Notes under the pieces: generated by a model
The model's input: only the letters and a program-made list of their open reading frames with translations
Database searches by the model: none
What the model was told of the DNA's origin: nothing
Translations under genes and position numbers: made by a program
Source of the DNA: RYN-230 sp963837335
Lineage (GTDB): Bacteria > Actinomycetota > Actinomycetes > Streptosporangiales > Streptosporangiaceae
Assembly (NCBI GenBank): GCA_963837335.1
Contig: CAWINS010000006.1
Location: forward strand, 124,001-188,000
DNA length: 64,000 bases
Direction: 5' to 3'
Shown: positions 9,201 through 17,793 of the stretch, in pieces
How positions within the stretch are numbered: the stretch's first letter is position 1
Layout: each line of letters opens with the position of its first letter

Positions 9201-12200
9201 GTGGGTCCGGTGGCGACTAGTTCCGGTGAGCAGTTCAGCCTCGAGGATCGCTACCGCCGCGAACAGGGTGCCGTCTACGTGACCGGCATCCAGGCGCTGG
9301 TGCGCATGCTGCTCGACCGGGCGCGGGCCGACCAGCGCGCCGGGCGGGCCACGGCGACCTACGTGACCGGCTATGAGGGCTCCCCGCTGGGCGGCCTCGA
9401 CCTCGAACTCGCGCGCCAGGCCGCGTTGCTCGCTGAGCACGCCATCGTGGCGCAGCCGGGGCTGAACGAGGAGCTCGCCGCGACCGCGGTGGCCGGCACG
9501 CAGCTCGCCCGCCAGGTCGGCGATCTGCGCTATGCGGGCGTGACCGGCGTCTGGTACGGCAAGACGCCCGGCCTCGACCGGGCCTCGGACGCGCTGCGGC
9601 ACGCGAACCTCATCGGCACCGACCCGCAGGGTGGCGCGCTCGCGCTGGCCGGCGACGATCCGGCGGCGAAATCCTCGACCGTCCCCGGCTCGTCCGAACT
9701 CGCCCTCGCCGACCTCGGCCTGCCTACCTTTGCGCCGGCCGACGCCGCCGAGATCCTCGAGTACGGGCAGCACGCGGTGGAGCTGTCGCGGGCCAGCGGC
9801 CTGTGGGCCGCACTGAAGATAGCGACGGTGGTGGCCGATGGCGCGGCCACGGCGGCGGTCAGGCCCTGGAGCCCGCCCGATCTCACCGGCCTGCCGGCCG
9901 GCCTCACCGCGTACGCACACCGGCCGACCGCGCACCTGCTCGGGGCCACGCTGGCCGGGCTGGAGCGCTCGTTCCATCAGGTCCGGCTGCCCCTGGCCCT
10001 GGAGTACGCGCGGCGCAGCGGCGTCAACACGATCACCGGCCCGGCCGCCGCGCGGATCGGCATCGTCTCCGCCGGCGCCAGCTATCTCGCGCTGCGCCAG
10101 GCGCTGACCTCGGCCGGGCTCGGCCAGGACCGGCTGGAAGGGGCCGGCATCCGGCTGCTGAAGCTCGGCCTGGTTTTCCCGCTCGAGCCGTCGATCGTCA
10201 GGGAGTTCGCCCGCGGCCTCGACCTGATCATCGTGGTCGAGGAGAAGCGGGCCTTCCTGGAGGACGCGGTGAAATCCGTGCTCTACGGGATGGCCGGCGC
10301 GCCTGCCGTGCACGGCAAGCACGGGCCGGACGGCCGCCCGCTGCTGCCCCCGTTCGGCGAACTGGACTCCGACACCATCGCGGACGGGCTGGTGCGCTGC
10401 CTGGCCAGCGCGGGCGTGCCGGATCTGGCGGTACCCGCCCCGCCGCGCCAGCGGACCAGCCTGCCACTCGCCGCGCGCACGCCGTACTTCTGCTCCGGCT
10501 GCCCGCACAACTCCTCGACCGAGGTGGCCCCGGGCACGCTGGTGGGCGGGGGGATCGGCTGTCACGCCATGGTGCTGCTGATGCCGGGGGAGCAGCGGGG
10601 CCAGGTCACCGGGCTGACCCAGATGGGCGGCGAGGGGGCGCACTGGATCGGCATGGCGCCCTTCGTCGGCCAGCGTCATTTCGTGCAGAACATCGGGGAC
10701 GGCACGTTCGCGCACTCCGGCAGCCTCGCCATCCGGGCGGCCGTCGCCGCGGGGGTGAACGTGACGTTCAAGCTGCTGCGCAATTCGGCGGTGGCCATGA
10801 CCGGGGGCCAGCAGCCGGTGGGCGAGCTGAGCCTGCCGCAGCTCACCGCGCTGCTGCAGGCGGAGGGCGTGCGCCGGATCGTCGTCACGTCGGATGATCC
10901 GGCCCGGCTCCGCGGGCAGGCCGGGCGCGGGATAGCGGTCCGGCACCGCGATGACCTGCTGGCCGTCCAGCAGGAACTCGCGGCCACCGACGGCGTCACC
11001 GTGCTGATCCACGACCAGGAGTGCGCGGCGGAAAAGCGCCGCAAGCGGCGGCGCGGGCAGGCGCAGCCGCCCGCCCAGCGGGTCTTCATCAACGAGCGGG
11101 TCTGTGAAGGCTGCGGCGACTGCGGCGTGAAGTCCAACTGCCTGTCCGTGCAGCCGGTGGCGACCGAGTTCGGCCGCAAGACCCGGATCAGCCAGTCCTC
11201 GTGCAACCTGGACTTCTCCTGCCTGTCGGGCGACTGCCCGTCGTTCCTCACCGTCATCCCGGGCCAGCAGGCGGTCCGCGATCCGGGCACCGTGCCGCCG
11301 CCGGACGAGCCCGGCCGGGTCGCCGCCGAGGGGCAGTTCTCGATGCGGATCACCGGTATCGGGGGCACCGGGGTCGTCACCGTGTCACAGGTGCTGGCGA
11401 CCGCCGCGGCCATCGAGGGCTGGTCGGTGCGGACGCTGGACCAGACCGGGCTGGCCCAGAAGGGCGGCGCCGTCGTCTCCGACCTGACGATCACCCGCGG
11501 CGAGCAGTGGCGCTCGCCGAAGCTCGGCGTTGGAGAGTGCGATTTGTACCTGGGGTGTGATGCGCTGGTCGCGGCGGACCCCGCCAACCTGCGGGTCGCC
11601 GACGCGGGCAAAACCGTCGCGGTGATCTCCCTGTCCGAAGTCCCGACCGGCAGCATGGTCGTCACGCCGGCCGACCGCTACCCGGGCCAGCAGCAGGTCA
11701 TGCCGGTCTTCGGGGAGGCGGCCCGGGACGCGCGGTTCATCGACGCCGCGGCCCTGGCCGTGGAGCACCTGGGCGACGAGCAGTACGCCAACATGATCAT
11801 GGTTGGCGCGGCGTACCAGTGCGGCGCGCTGCCGATCGCGGCCGCCTCGATCGAGCGGGCCATCCAGCTCAACGCCGTCGCGGTGGCGGCCAACCTCGCC
11901 GCGTTCCGGCACGGCCGGCACGCGGTCACCGGCCCGCCCGGCCCGCCGCCGCAGGCCCCGGACGCGGGGGAGGAGACCGGGGACCTCGATGCGCTCGTCC
12001 GCCGCCGCGCCGGCGACCTCGCGGCCTACCAGGACGAGTCGTATGCCGCCGGTTACGCCGAGCTGGTGGGGCGGGTCCGGGACGCCGAAGCGGGGATCAG
12101 CCCGGGCCTGGAATTCACCGCCGCCGTGGCCCGCAACCTCTACAAGCTCATGGCGTACAAGGACGAGTACGAAGTCGCGCGGCTTTCCCTGGATCCGCAG

Positions 12201-12620
12201 CTGACCGCGAGTATCACCGCCCAGTTCGGCGAGGGGGCCCGGTACAGCTACCGGCTGCACCCCCCGGTGCTGCGGTCCCTCGGGATGACCAGCAAGATCA
12301 GCCTGGGCCCGTGGTTCCGCCCGGGCTTCCGGCTGCTCGCCGCGGGGCGGCGGCTGCGGGGTACCCCGTGGGACCCGTTCGGCCGCACCCAGGTCCGGCG
12401 CACCGAGCGGTCCCTGGTGAGCGAGTACCGCGCGGTCATCGGCCAGTTGCTGACCGGGCTGACCACGGCCAACCACGCCGTGGCGGTCGAGATCGCCGGG
12501 CTCCCGGACCTGGTGCGCGGGTATGAGGAGATCAAGCTGGGCAACGTGACCGCCTACCGGGACCGGATCGGCGAACTGCTGGCGCGCTTCAGCGGCGGCC
12601 CGCAGAGCCCGGCAGCGTAG
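9201..12620 (+). CDS. Indolepyruvate ferredoxin oxidoreductase family protein (fused 2-oxoacid oxidoreductase)
   Basis: This single-chain thiamine-pyrophosphate enzyme of 1139 residues oxidatively decarboxylates a 2-oxoacid to acyl-CoA with ferredoxin as acceptor. The pyrimidine-binding part is N-terminal. The TPP/Mg region is near residues 430-540 (FCSGCPHNSST, GGGIGCHAM, IGDGTFAHSG). A Cys-rich iron-sulfur segment (CEGCGDCGVKSNC, then CNLDFSCLSGDC) lies near 634-680. The gamma domain starts near 718 (GIGGTGVVTVSQ, DQTGLAQKGGAV). GGAGG at 9191-9195 fits GTG 9201. A KstR-type box and -10 lie upstream, linking it to steroid catabolism. The true substrate is unknown; aromatic or branched 2-oxoacids are typical for the family. 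The 3' end overlaps the convergent flippase gene by 32 bp. Confidence 0.85.
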   Translation: MGPVATSSGEQFSLEDRYRREQGAVYVTGIQALVRMLLDRARADQRAGRATATYVTGYEGSPLGGLDLELARQAALLAEHAIVAQPGLNEELAATAVAGTQLARQVGDLRYAGVTGVWYGKTPGLDRASDALRHANLIGTDPQGGALALAGDDPAAKSSTVPGSSELALADLGLPTFAPADAAEILEYGQHAVELSRASGLWAALKIATVVADGAATAAVRPWSPPDLTGLPAGLTAYAHRPTAHLLGATLAGLERSFHQVRLPLALEYARRSGVNTITGPAAARIGIVSAGASYLALRQALTSAGLGQDRLEGAGIRLLKLGLVFPLEPSIVREFARGLDLIIVVEEKRAFLEDAVKSVLYGMAGAPAVHGKHGPDGRPLLPPFGELDSDTIADGLVRCLASAGVPDLAVPAPPRQRTSLPLAARTPYFCSGCPHNSSTEVAPGTLVGGGIGCHAMVLLMPGEQRGQVTGLTQMGGEGAHWIGMAPFVGQRHFVQNIGDGTFAHSGSLAIRAAVAAGVNVTFKLLRNSAVAMTGGQQPVGELSLPQLTALLQAEGVRRIVVTSDDPARLRGQAGRGIAVRHRDDLLAVQQELAATDGVTVLIHDQECAAEKRRKRRRGQAQPPAQRVFINERVCEGCGDCGVKSNCLSVQPVATEFGRKTRISQSSCNLDFSCLSGDCPSFLTVIPGQQAVRDPGTVPPPDEPGRVAAEGQFSMRITGIGGTGVVTVSQVLATAAAIEGWSVRTLDQTGLAQKGGAVVSDLTITRGEQWRSPKLGVGECDLYLGCDALVAADPANLRVADAGKTVAVISLSEVPTGSMVVTPADRYPGQQQVMPVFGEAARDARFIDAAALAVEHLGDEQYANMIMVGAAYQCGALPIAAASIERAIQLNAVAVAANLAAFRHGRHAVTGPPGPPPQAPDAGEETGDLDALVRRRAGDLAAYQDESYAAGYAELVGRVRDAEAGISPGLEFTAAVARNLYKLMAYKDEYEVARLSLDPQLTASITAQFGEGARYSYRLHPPVLRSLGMTSKISLGPWFRPGFRLLAAGRRLRGTPWDPFGRTQVRRTERSLVSEYRAVIGQLLTGLTTANHAVAVEIAGLPDLVRGYEEIKLGNVTAYRDRIGELLARFSGGPQSPAA

Positions 12621-13950
12621 CCGGGACACTGCGGCCCGGCCATCGCGCGACCAGCACGGCCGCCATGGCCAGCGCGACGGTCGCCGAGCCGGCCGCGTAG
12701 GCGGTGACCACCCGGAGGATCACCGGGCCGGCCGTCAGCGTGACGGCGGCGAGCACCGCCACCCCGGCCAGCCAGGCCAGCATCTGGTCGCGGTGGCGGG
12801 CCAGCGCCAGCACCCCCTGGCCGAGCACCAGCGCGAGCATGTAGCACAGGGTGCCGGCGGCGAGCCAGGCGAAATCGGTGCTGCTGAGCACCGGCCGGGC
12901 GTTGAACAGCACGCGGGTCAGCCACGGCCCCGCGGCGATCGCGGCCACCCCGCCCGCCACGCCGAGGATGGTCACGGCGGCGCAGGTCCGGGCCAGCAGC
13001 CGCCGGTAGCGGGCCCGGTCACCCGCGGCCAGGGCCCCGCACAGGCCGGGCAGCAGGGACGTCTGGACCGCGGTGAAGACGAACAGCGGCACCCGGGCCA
13101 GCACCACCGCGGCCAGCAAGGCGCCGGTCACCGCCGGATCGCCGGGGGACAGCAGCCGGACGTTGATCACCGCGGCGTTGATGACCACCTGGGCGAGCAG
13201 CATGGTGACGATGAGCAGGCCCAGCCGCCCGCCCATGGCCCGCCAGCCGAGCGGTGGCCCCGGGTGCAGCTGGGCCAGCAGCGGGCGGAGCGTCGCGGCC
13301 ACCGCCAGCAGCGGCGCGGCGACCAGGATGAGCCCGTAGGCCACCGGGGTGCGGGTGCCCGCGGCGCCGAGCGCGCAGGCCAGCAGCACCCGCAGGCCGC
13401 CGTCGATGGCCAGCTGGCGGCCGTAGGTCCCGAACCGGCCCAGCCCGGCCAGCGTGCCGCGGCTGACCGCGGTGACCGCCAGCGCGAAGGTGGCCCCGCC
13501 GAGGGTCGCCACCATCGCGGTATCGCCGCCGAACAGGCGGCCGGCCAGCAGCCGGGCCGCCAGCGTGAACGCGGTAAGCAGGACAACCAGTATCACTAAC
13601 GCCAGCGTGGCGCCGCGGCGGACCACCGGGCCGATGCCCTGGCCGGCCGCGGTGCGCGCCGCCACCAGCCGGATGAGCTCCTGCTCGACCGGGAAGAACA
13701 CGCCGAGGCCGAGCAGGAAGACGAGGGACCACAGGACCGACATCTCCGCCATGCCGGCCGCCGGCAGGGTGTGCCCGGCCACGGCGAGGTGCGCGTAGGA
13801 TCCGGCGCCGAGGATGGCCAGCCCCGCTCCGACCGGGACGGTCCCGGGCGGCAGCAGGGCCAGGACGCGGGCCGGGTACCGGGCGGCCGGCCAGCGCGGC
13901 AGCCCCGCCTGCATTCCGGGCGCGCCCAGGCCGGGCGCCAGGTCAGGCAC
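12589..13950 (-). CDS. Polysaccharide flippase-like integral membrane protein
   Basis: This 453-residue, very hydrophobic protein has about 12-14 membrane helices. Its layout resembles MATE/Wzx-type lipid-linked oligosaccharide exporters: FPVEQELIRLVAARTAAGQG after the second helix, repeated glycine-rich helices, and VPLFVFTAVQTSLLPGL in the middle. Such proteins move lipid-linked sugars across the membrane. GTG 13950 overlaps the stop of the sulfotransferase by 8 bp, so it is the last gene of the leftward DUF1214-SDR-sulfotransferase operon under a KstR-type box. That coupling of an exporter to sterol genes is notable. No substrate can be assigned. Confidence 0.7.
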   Translation of the reverse strand: MPDLAPGLGAPGMQAGLPRWPAARYPARVLALLPPGTVPVGAGLAILGAGSYAHLAVAGHTLPAAGMAEMSVLWSLVFLLGLGVFFPVEQELIRLVAARTAAGQGIGPVVRRGATLALVILVVLLTAFTLAARLLAGRLFGGDTAMVATLGGATFALAVTAVSRGTLAGLGRFGTYGRQLAIDGGLRVLLACALGAAGTRTPVAYGLILVAAPLLAVAATLRPLLAQLHPGPPLGWRAMGGRLGLLIVTMLLAQVVINAAVINVRLLSPGDPAVTGALLAAVVLARVPLFVFTAVQTSLLPGLCGALAAGDRARYRRLLARTCAAVTILGVAGGVAAIAAGPWLTRVLFNARPVLSSTDFAWLAAGTLCYMLALVLGQGVLALARHRDQMLAWLAGVAVLAAVTLTAGPVILRVVTAYAAGSATVALAMAAVLVARWPGRSVPATLPGSAGRR

Positions 13951-15157
13951 GGGCGCCCAGGTAACCGGCGAAGCGCTCGTCGACCTGCTCGCCGGTCAGC
14001 CCGAAATCGGAGAGGGCATAGTGGTGCGCGGGCCGGCCCGGGCCGGCGCTCCCCGCGTGCAGCGCGCGCATCGCGTCCGCCGCCGGGCCGCTCAGCGTCA
14101 GCCCGAAGTAGCCGTAGGCCGACTCGACGGTGCCCACCGGATCGGCGACGAACTCGCCGTACTCCACGTCGCAGAACTGCGCCGGGTCATAGCGGGCCCG
14201 GGCCGCGGTGAACTCGTCCAGCCCGCGGGCCCACAGCTCCAGCTGATCCCGGCCGATCACCTCGCCGCGGAACGTCGTGGACCAGCCGCCGGTGGCCTGG
14301 GCGGCGAGGCTGCACACCGACGCGATCGCGGCCCGGGGAGCGCGGTGGGTCTGGATCACCAGCGCGTCCGGGTACACGGCCAGCAGCGCGTCCAGCGCGA
14401 ACAGGTGGCTGGGGTTCTTGAGCACCCACCGGCGATCGCGGTCAGGCAGCCCGATCAGCTGCAGGTTGCGCCGGTGCCGCCGGTAGGCGCCGGTCCAGTC
14501 CTGGCCGCTCAGCCAGGCGGAGTAGCCCGGCAGGTGGGCCAGGCATTCGAAAGAGATGGACCGCATCGACTGCCGCAGCAACTGCCAGCATTCCTCCACC
14601 TGGTCCGCCGCCATCAGATGGACGCCCATGAACTCGGGGTGGGAGATCTGGTGGCGCGCCACACCGGCCTGGATCATCTGGAACACCGGATCGCCCGGCC
14701 AGGTGTCCCGGGGCGGGCGGGGCTGCGGCATCTCGGTCAGCCACAGCTCCAGGCCCTGGTGCGCGGGGTCGGCCACCAGCAGCCGGTGCAGCGCGGTCGT
14801 GCCGGTCCGGGGCAGCCCGGTGACGAAGACGGGACGCTCGATGGCCACCTGGGCGTATTCCGGATGCCGGGCCCACGCCGCCTCGCTGAGCAGCCTGGCC
14901 GTCAGGGCGCCGCGCAGCAGGGCCCGGGTCACCCGCACACCCGCGGGGGTCAGGCCGGCGTCGCGGTCGTAGGACTCCAGCAGGACGTCCAGGCCGTCGC
15001 GGTAGTCATCCGCCCCGAAATCCGCCAGCCCGGTCAGCCCCGTCGCGGCCGCGTGCAGGTCGCTGCCCGTGCTGATCCGGTCCGTGCTGAGCCGGTCCGT
15101 GCTGAGCCGGGCCGTCCCGGCCTGGCCCGTGCCGCGGTCCGCTGGCTCGCTGCTCAT
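13943..15157 (-). CDS. Sulfotransferase family protein (Rv3529c-like)
   Basis: This 404-residue protein has the PAPS 5'-phosphosulfate loop FVTGLPRTGTTALHRLL near residue 112. A 3'-phosphate segment follows later (WVLKNPSHLFALDALLAVYP, then VIQTHRAPRAAIAS). These are the hallmarks of the sulfotransferase_3 group, which transfers sulfate from PAPS to hydroxyls. Its neighbours, an SDR and a DUF1214 protein upstream, reproduce the order Rv3531c-Rv3530c-Rv3529c of the mycobacterial KstR regulon. Whether it truly sulfates a steroid or a glycan is not known. The N-terminus has a short STDRLSTDR-like repeat, so the exact start is uncertain. Confidence 0.8.
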   Translation of the reverse strand: MSSEPADRGTGQAGTARLSTDRLSTDRISTGSDLHAAATGLTGLADFGADDYRDGLDVLLESYDRDAGLTPAGVRVTRALLRGALTARLLSEAAWARHPEYAQVAIERPVFVTGLPRTGTTALHRLLVADPAHQGLELWLTEMPQPRPPRDTWPGDPVFQMIQAGVARHQISHPEFMGVHLMAADQVEECWQLLRQSMRSISFECLAHLPGYSAWLSGQDWTGAYRRHRRNLQLIGLPDRDRRWVLKNPSHLFALDALLAVYPDALVIQTHRAPRAAIASVCSLAAQATGGWSTTFRGEVIGRDQLELWARGLDEFTAARARYDPAQFCDVEYGEFVADPVGTVESAYGYFGLTLSGPAADAMRALHAGSAGPGRPAHHYALSDFGLTGEQVDERFAGYLGARA

Positions 15158-15166
15158 GGCTCCCGC

Positions 15167-16003
15167 TCAGTGGTGGAACTCGCCGCAGTTGACGTCCAGG
15201 CACTGGCCGGTGATCGACCGGGCCATCCCGGAGGCCAGGAACACCACCGCGTCCGCGATCTCGGCGGGCTCCGGAAGCCTGCGCAAGTCGGTGCTGGCGG
15301 CGGTCTCGTCGTAGACCTGCTGCCGGTCCACCCCGCGTTCGGCCGGCCAGGTAGCCGAAGTACCACTTCAGGGTGTCGCCCCAGATCCAGCCCGGGGCCA
15401 CCGAGTTGACCCGGATGCCCCGCGGGCCCAGTTCCGTGGCCAGGCTGTCGGCCAGGGCGAGCAGGGCGGACTTGGCCATCTTGTAGCCGGCGAAGCTGAC
15501 CCGGGAGTGCCGCAGCACGGCAGAGTTGATCATCACCACTGATCCGCCGCTGGCGGCCAGCGCCGGGACCAGCAGCCGGGTCAGCCGCAGGGCCGCGAGC
15601 ACGTTGGTCTCGAACGCGGCCCGGATCGTGTCCAGGTCAGCGTCGGCCAGGCTGGTCAGCGGCGGGATCGTGAATGCGTTGTGCACCAGCGAGTCCACCT
15701 GGCCGAAGGCCGCCAGGGCCGCCTCGGCCAGGTGGGCGGCGGAATCGGCGTCCGTGATGTCGGCGGGGACGGCCACCGCGCGGCGGCCGAGCCCGGTCAC
15801 CTCCTTGGCCACCTCATCCAGGCGGGACGCGGTCCGGGCGGCGAGCACCACATCGGCCCCGGCCTCGGCGCTGCGCAGCGCGATGGCGCGCCCCAGGTCC
15901 GGGCCGACCCCGGAGACCAGCACCACGCGGCCGGCCAGCAGGCCGGGGGCGGCGGGCCGGCGGGCGGCGGGCCGGCGGGCGGCGGGCTGGCGGGCCGCGA
16001 CAT
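15167..16003 (-). CDS. Short-chain dehydrogenase/reductase (Rv3530c-like), frame broken twice
   Basis: The conserved body reads VVLVSGVGPDLGRAIALRSA (Rossmann glycine motif), the NA in HNAFTIPP, the catalytic Ser in MINSAV, then Tyr and Lys in FAGYKMAKSALL. The frame then breaks near 15340; the true C-terminus continues in a shifted frame (VFLASGMARSITGQCLDVNC) to TGA at 15167-15169. The most likely start is ATG 16003, which overlaps the previous stop as TGATG. That frame passes through a 15-bp repeat and differs by one base from the body, with the likely slip in the C-run near 15946-15950. Both breaks look like indels in GC-rich runs. It probably oxidises or reduces a steroid-derived hydroxyl or ketone. 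Confidence 0.75.
15951..15995. repeat. Three-copy 15-bp tandem repeat at the SDR 5' end
   Basis: Units GGCGGGCCGGCGGGC at 15951 and 15966 are identical, and the unit at 15981 differs by one base. On the coding strand they encode a Pro/Ala/Gly-rich leader directly after the coupled ATG of the SDR. Confidence 0.85.
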
Positions 16004-17175
16004 CAGCCCAGCATCCGGGAGGCGACGGCGGCCTGGCGGGCGGCGATCCGCTCCGCGTGCTCCTTCGCGGTGACCCGGGCCAGCCCGTGGTACGGCAGCC
16101 GGCCCGGCAGGTCAGCCAGCGCGACCACCTCGGCCCGCGGCCCGTCGGCGGGCCCGAGGTCCCGGGTCAGCCGCTGCCACCGCAGTTGCACGTAGCCACG
16201 CCGGTGCCCGGTGGTCTCCAGCCAGTTGGCCACGCCGGGATCACGCTCGCTGATCACGAAGCGCAGGACGCCGTCCGGGTCGGTGCGCGCCTGGTCGGCG
16301 GTCAGGCTGGTCTGGTGGCTGATGTAGTCCAGCGAGATGTACCACATGCTGCCGAGCTGGATTCCCTGGTACGGCGCGACGCCGGCGCCGGCCGCCGGGA
16401 CGGTCACGATCATGGCCTGATCGGGGCCGAGCTCATAGTGGCCTACCGACGAGAACTGGCTGGCCAGGCCGCCCGGAGTGCGCCGGGGCTCGGTCAGCGT
16501 GTTGACCGGCAGTTCCAGGTAGAACCACTGGGGGAAGGCGAGGAAGGTCCGCAGCCGGGACAGCAGGATCTTGCCCGCCACGGTGTAGCGCTTGCCCATC
16601 GCGGCGGTGCCCGCCACCTCCGGCGCGCACCCGGCGCGGTCGGCGCGATGGATGCTGAGGGTGCCGCGCCGCTCGCTGTCCCAGTTGCTGTACACCTCGC
16701 GGACCACGAGCATCGCCGATCCCGGGCCGAGCGTGAAGTAGTTCGGCTGCCGGCCGCCCGGGCCGAACCGCAGCTCGAACGTCCCGTCGGCGGCGATATC
16801 GATCTCCCGGTCGTCGAAGGCGCTCAGGCTGTCGGGCACGTCGACGGGGGAGTAATCCCCGTTCAGGATCTGGAAGCTCAGGTCGGTGGTGGTGCCCCGC
16901 CGCCCGGTGATCACGTACTCCGCGTCGTCGCGCAGGTAGGAGTGGAAGTACAGGGCATCCGGGTTGTCCAGTCCCAGCTTCGTGTAGGGGCCGGTCGAGG
17001 AGACGAAGTAGGGGAAGTCGCGCTGGTAGGCCCAGGCCAGCTGCAGGGATCCCCGGATGTTTCCCGCCAGGTAGTCGTACCCCTCCGCCAGGTCGGCGTC
17101 GTTGCGGACGTGGGACGCGCCGGTGATGATCCGCTCCGCTTCGGCGAGGGCCTCCGCGAACGACTGGGTCAGCAT
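16003..17175 (-). CDS. DUF1214-like protein (Rv3531c-like)
   Basis: This 390-residue protein belongs to a family seen in KstR regulons, whose enzymatic role is not established. The C-terminal half (SMWYISLDYISHQTSLTADQ, then FVISERDPGVANWLETTGH) matches the DUF1214 pattern of a Tyr-rich strand followed by DPGVxNWLxTxGH. The beginning has YDYLAGNIRGSLQLAW. ATG 17175 lies six bases after a TACTGT -10 element (17187-17182, minus strand) that overlaps the KstR-type box. This suggests a leaderless mRNA beginning at the ATG; a GTG three bases upstream is less likely. It is first in an operon with the SDR, sulfotransferase and flippase. Confidence 0.75.
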   Translation of the reverse strand: MLTQSFAEALAEAERIITGASHVRNDADLAEGYDYLAGNIRGSLQLAWAYQRDFPYFVSSTGPYTKLGLDNPDALYFHSYLRDDAEYVITGRRGTTTDLSFQILNGDYSPVDVPDSLSAFDDREIDIAADGTFELRFGPGGRQPNYFTLGPGSAMLVVREVYSNWDSERRGTLSIHRADRAGCAPEVAGTAAMGKRYTVAGKILLSRLRTFLAFPQWFYLELPVNTLTEPRRTPGGLASQFSSVGHYELGPDQAMIVTVPAAGAGVAPYQGIQLGSMWYISLDYISHQTSLTADQARTDPDGVLRFVISERDPGVANWLETTGHRRGYVQLRWQRLTRDLGPADGPRAEVVALADLPGRLPYHGLARVTAKEHAERIAARQAAVASRMLG

Positions 17176-17185
17176 CACGTCACAG

Positions 17186-17199
17186 TAGAACAGGTTCTA
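17186..17199 (-). promoter_or_regulatory. KstR-type operator overlapping a leaderless promoter (DUF1214 operon)
   Basis: TAGAACAGGTTCTA is a full TnnAACnnGTTnnA match with symmetric arms. On the minus strand it overlaps the -10 candidate TACTGT, placing the repressor on the promoter itself. Confidence 0.85.
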
Positions 17200-17207
17200 G
17201 AAACGCG

Positions 17208-17696
17208 TCAATGAGCGGGCTGCGGCGCCCAGCGGTTGGCCGTGAGCTGGAAGCTGGGCAGGTCGTCCAGGGACATCATCGCCTCGTAGGTGCGCACGTA
17301 GCCGGTGTGCGCGATCCGCCACTGGCCGTCGTCCTCACTGCGGGCGTAGCGGTCCTCGTAGAACGCGGCTCCCTTGATCACCACCCGGTATTCCGTGGCG
17401 ATCACCGTGTCCTCGAAGCACCAGGTGCCGGTGGCGCTGCCACCGTCCAGGATGATCTCGGGCTGGCTGGCAAAGTGAACCGTGATGATCTCCGGGCCGA
17501 GCCTGCCGCGCAGGAACGAGACGATCGCGTCGCGGCCGGACAGGCTGATCGGCTTGCCGCCCAGCGCGGGCGTGCCGTAACTGGCGGTGGCGTCGGCGGT
17601 GAAGGTGTCCCCGATCTCCTCCCACCGCTTCAGGTCCACGCACCTGAGGTAGCGGTACTTGAGCTGGCGGATCTCTTCAAGCGCGGCAAGGTCCAT
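17208..17696 (-). CDS. SnoaL/ketosteroid isomerase-like (NTF2-fold) protein
   Basis: This 162-residue single-domain protein has the NTF2-like cone-fold pattern: IRQLKYRYLRCVDLKRWEEI, then FTADATASYG, HFASQPEIIL and FYEDRYARSEDDGQWRIAHT. ATG 17696 is preceded by GGGAGG at eight bases, so I prefer it to the GTG six bases earlier. Members act as isomerases, dehydratases or accessory lyases, including steroid and bile acid enzymes. It lies between two KstR-type boxes (17186-17199 and 17730-17743) and is read leftward from the latter. A catalytic role in steroid turnover is plausible but unproven. Confidence 0.75.
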   Translation of the reverse strand: MDLAALEEIRQLKYRYLRCVDLKRWEEIGDTFTADATASYGTPALGGKPISLSGRDAIVSFLRGRLGPEIITVHFASQPEIILDGGSATGTWCFEDTVIATEYRVVIKGAAFYEDRYARSEDDGQWRIAHTGYVRTYEAMMSLDDLPSFQLTANRWAPQPAH

Positions 17697-17729
17697 GCCC
17701 ACAGCCTCCCGAGCCGATTGACTTTGCGC

Positions 17730-17743
17730 AAGAACCTGTTCTA
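17730..17743. promoter_or_regulatory. KstR-type operator between SnoaL and LLM genes (one mismatch)
   Basis: AAGAACCTGTTCTA matches the consensus except the first base (A for T). It lies in the divergent gap, 34 bases from the SnoaL ATG and 51 bases from the LLM start, so it could control both. Confidence 0.65.
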
Positions 17744-17793
17744 ATTTTTTCGGACTGCCGATCGCGGTCCGGGCAGCCAGGCCTGGAGGTCCC

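Noticed and set aside
17730..17743. Exact KstR box
   Set aside because: One consensus position (first T) is A, so it is listed only as a one-mismatch operator.
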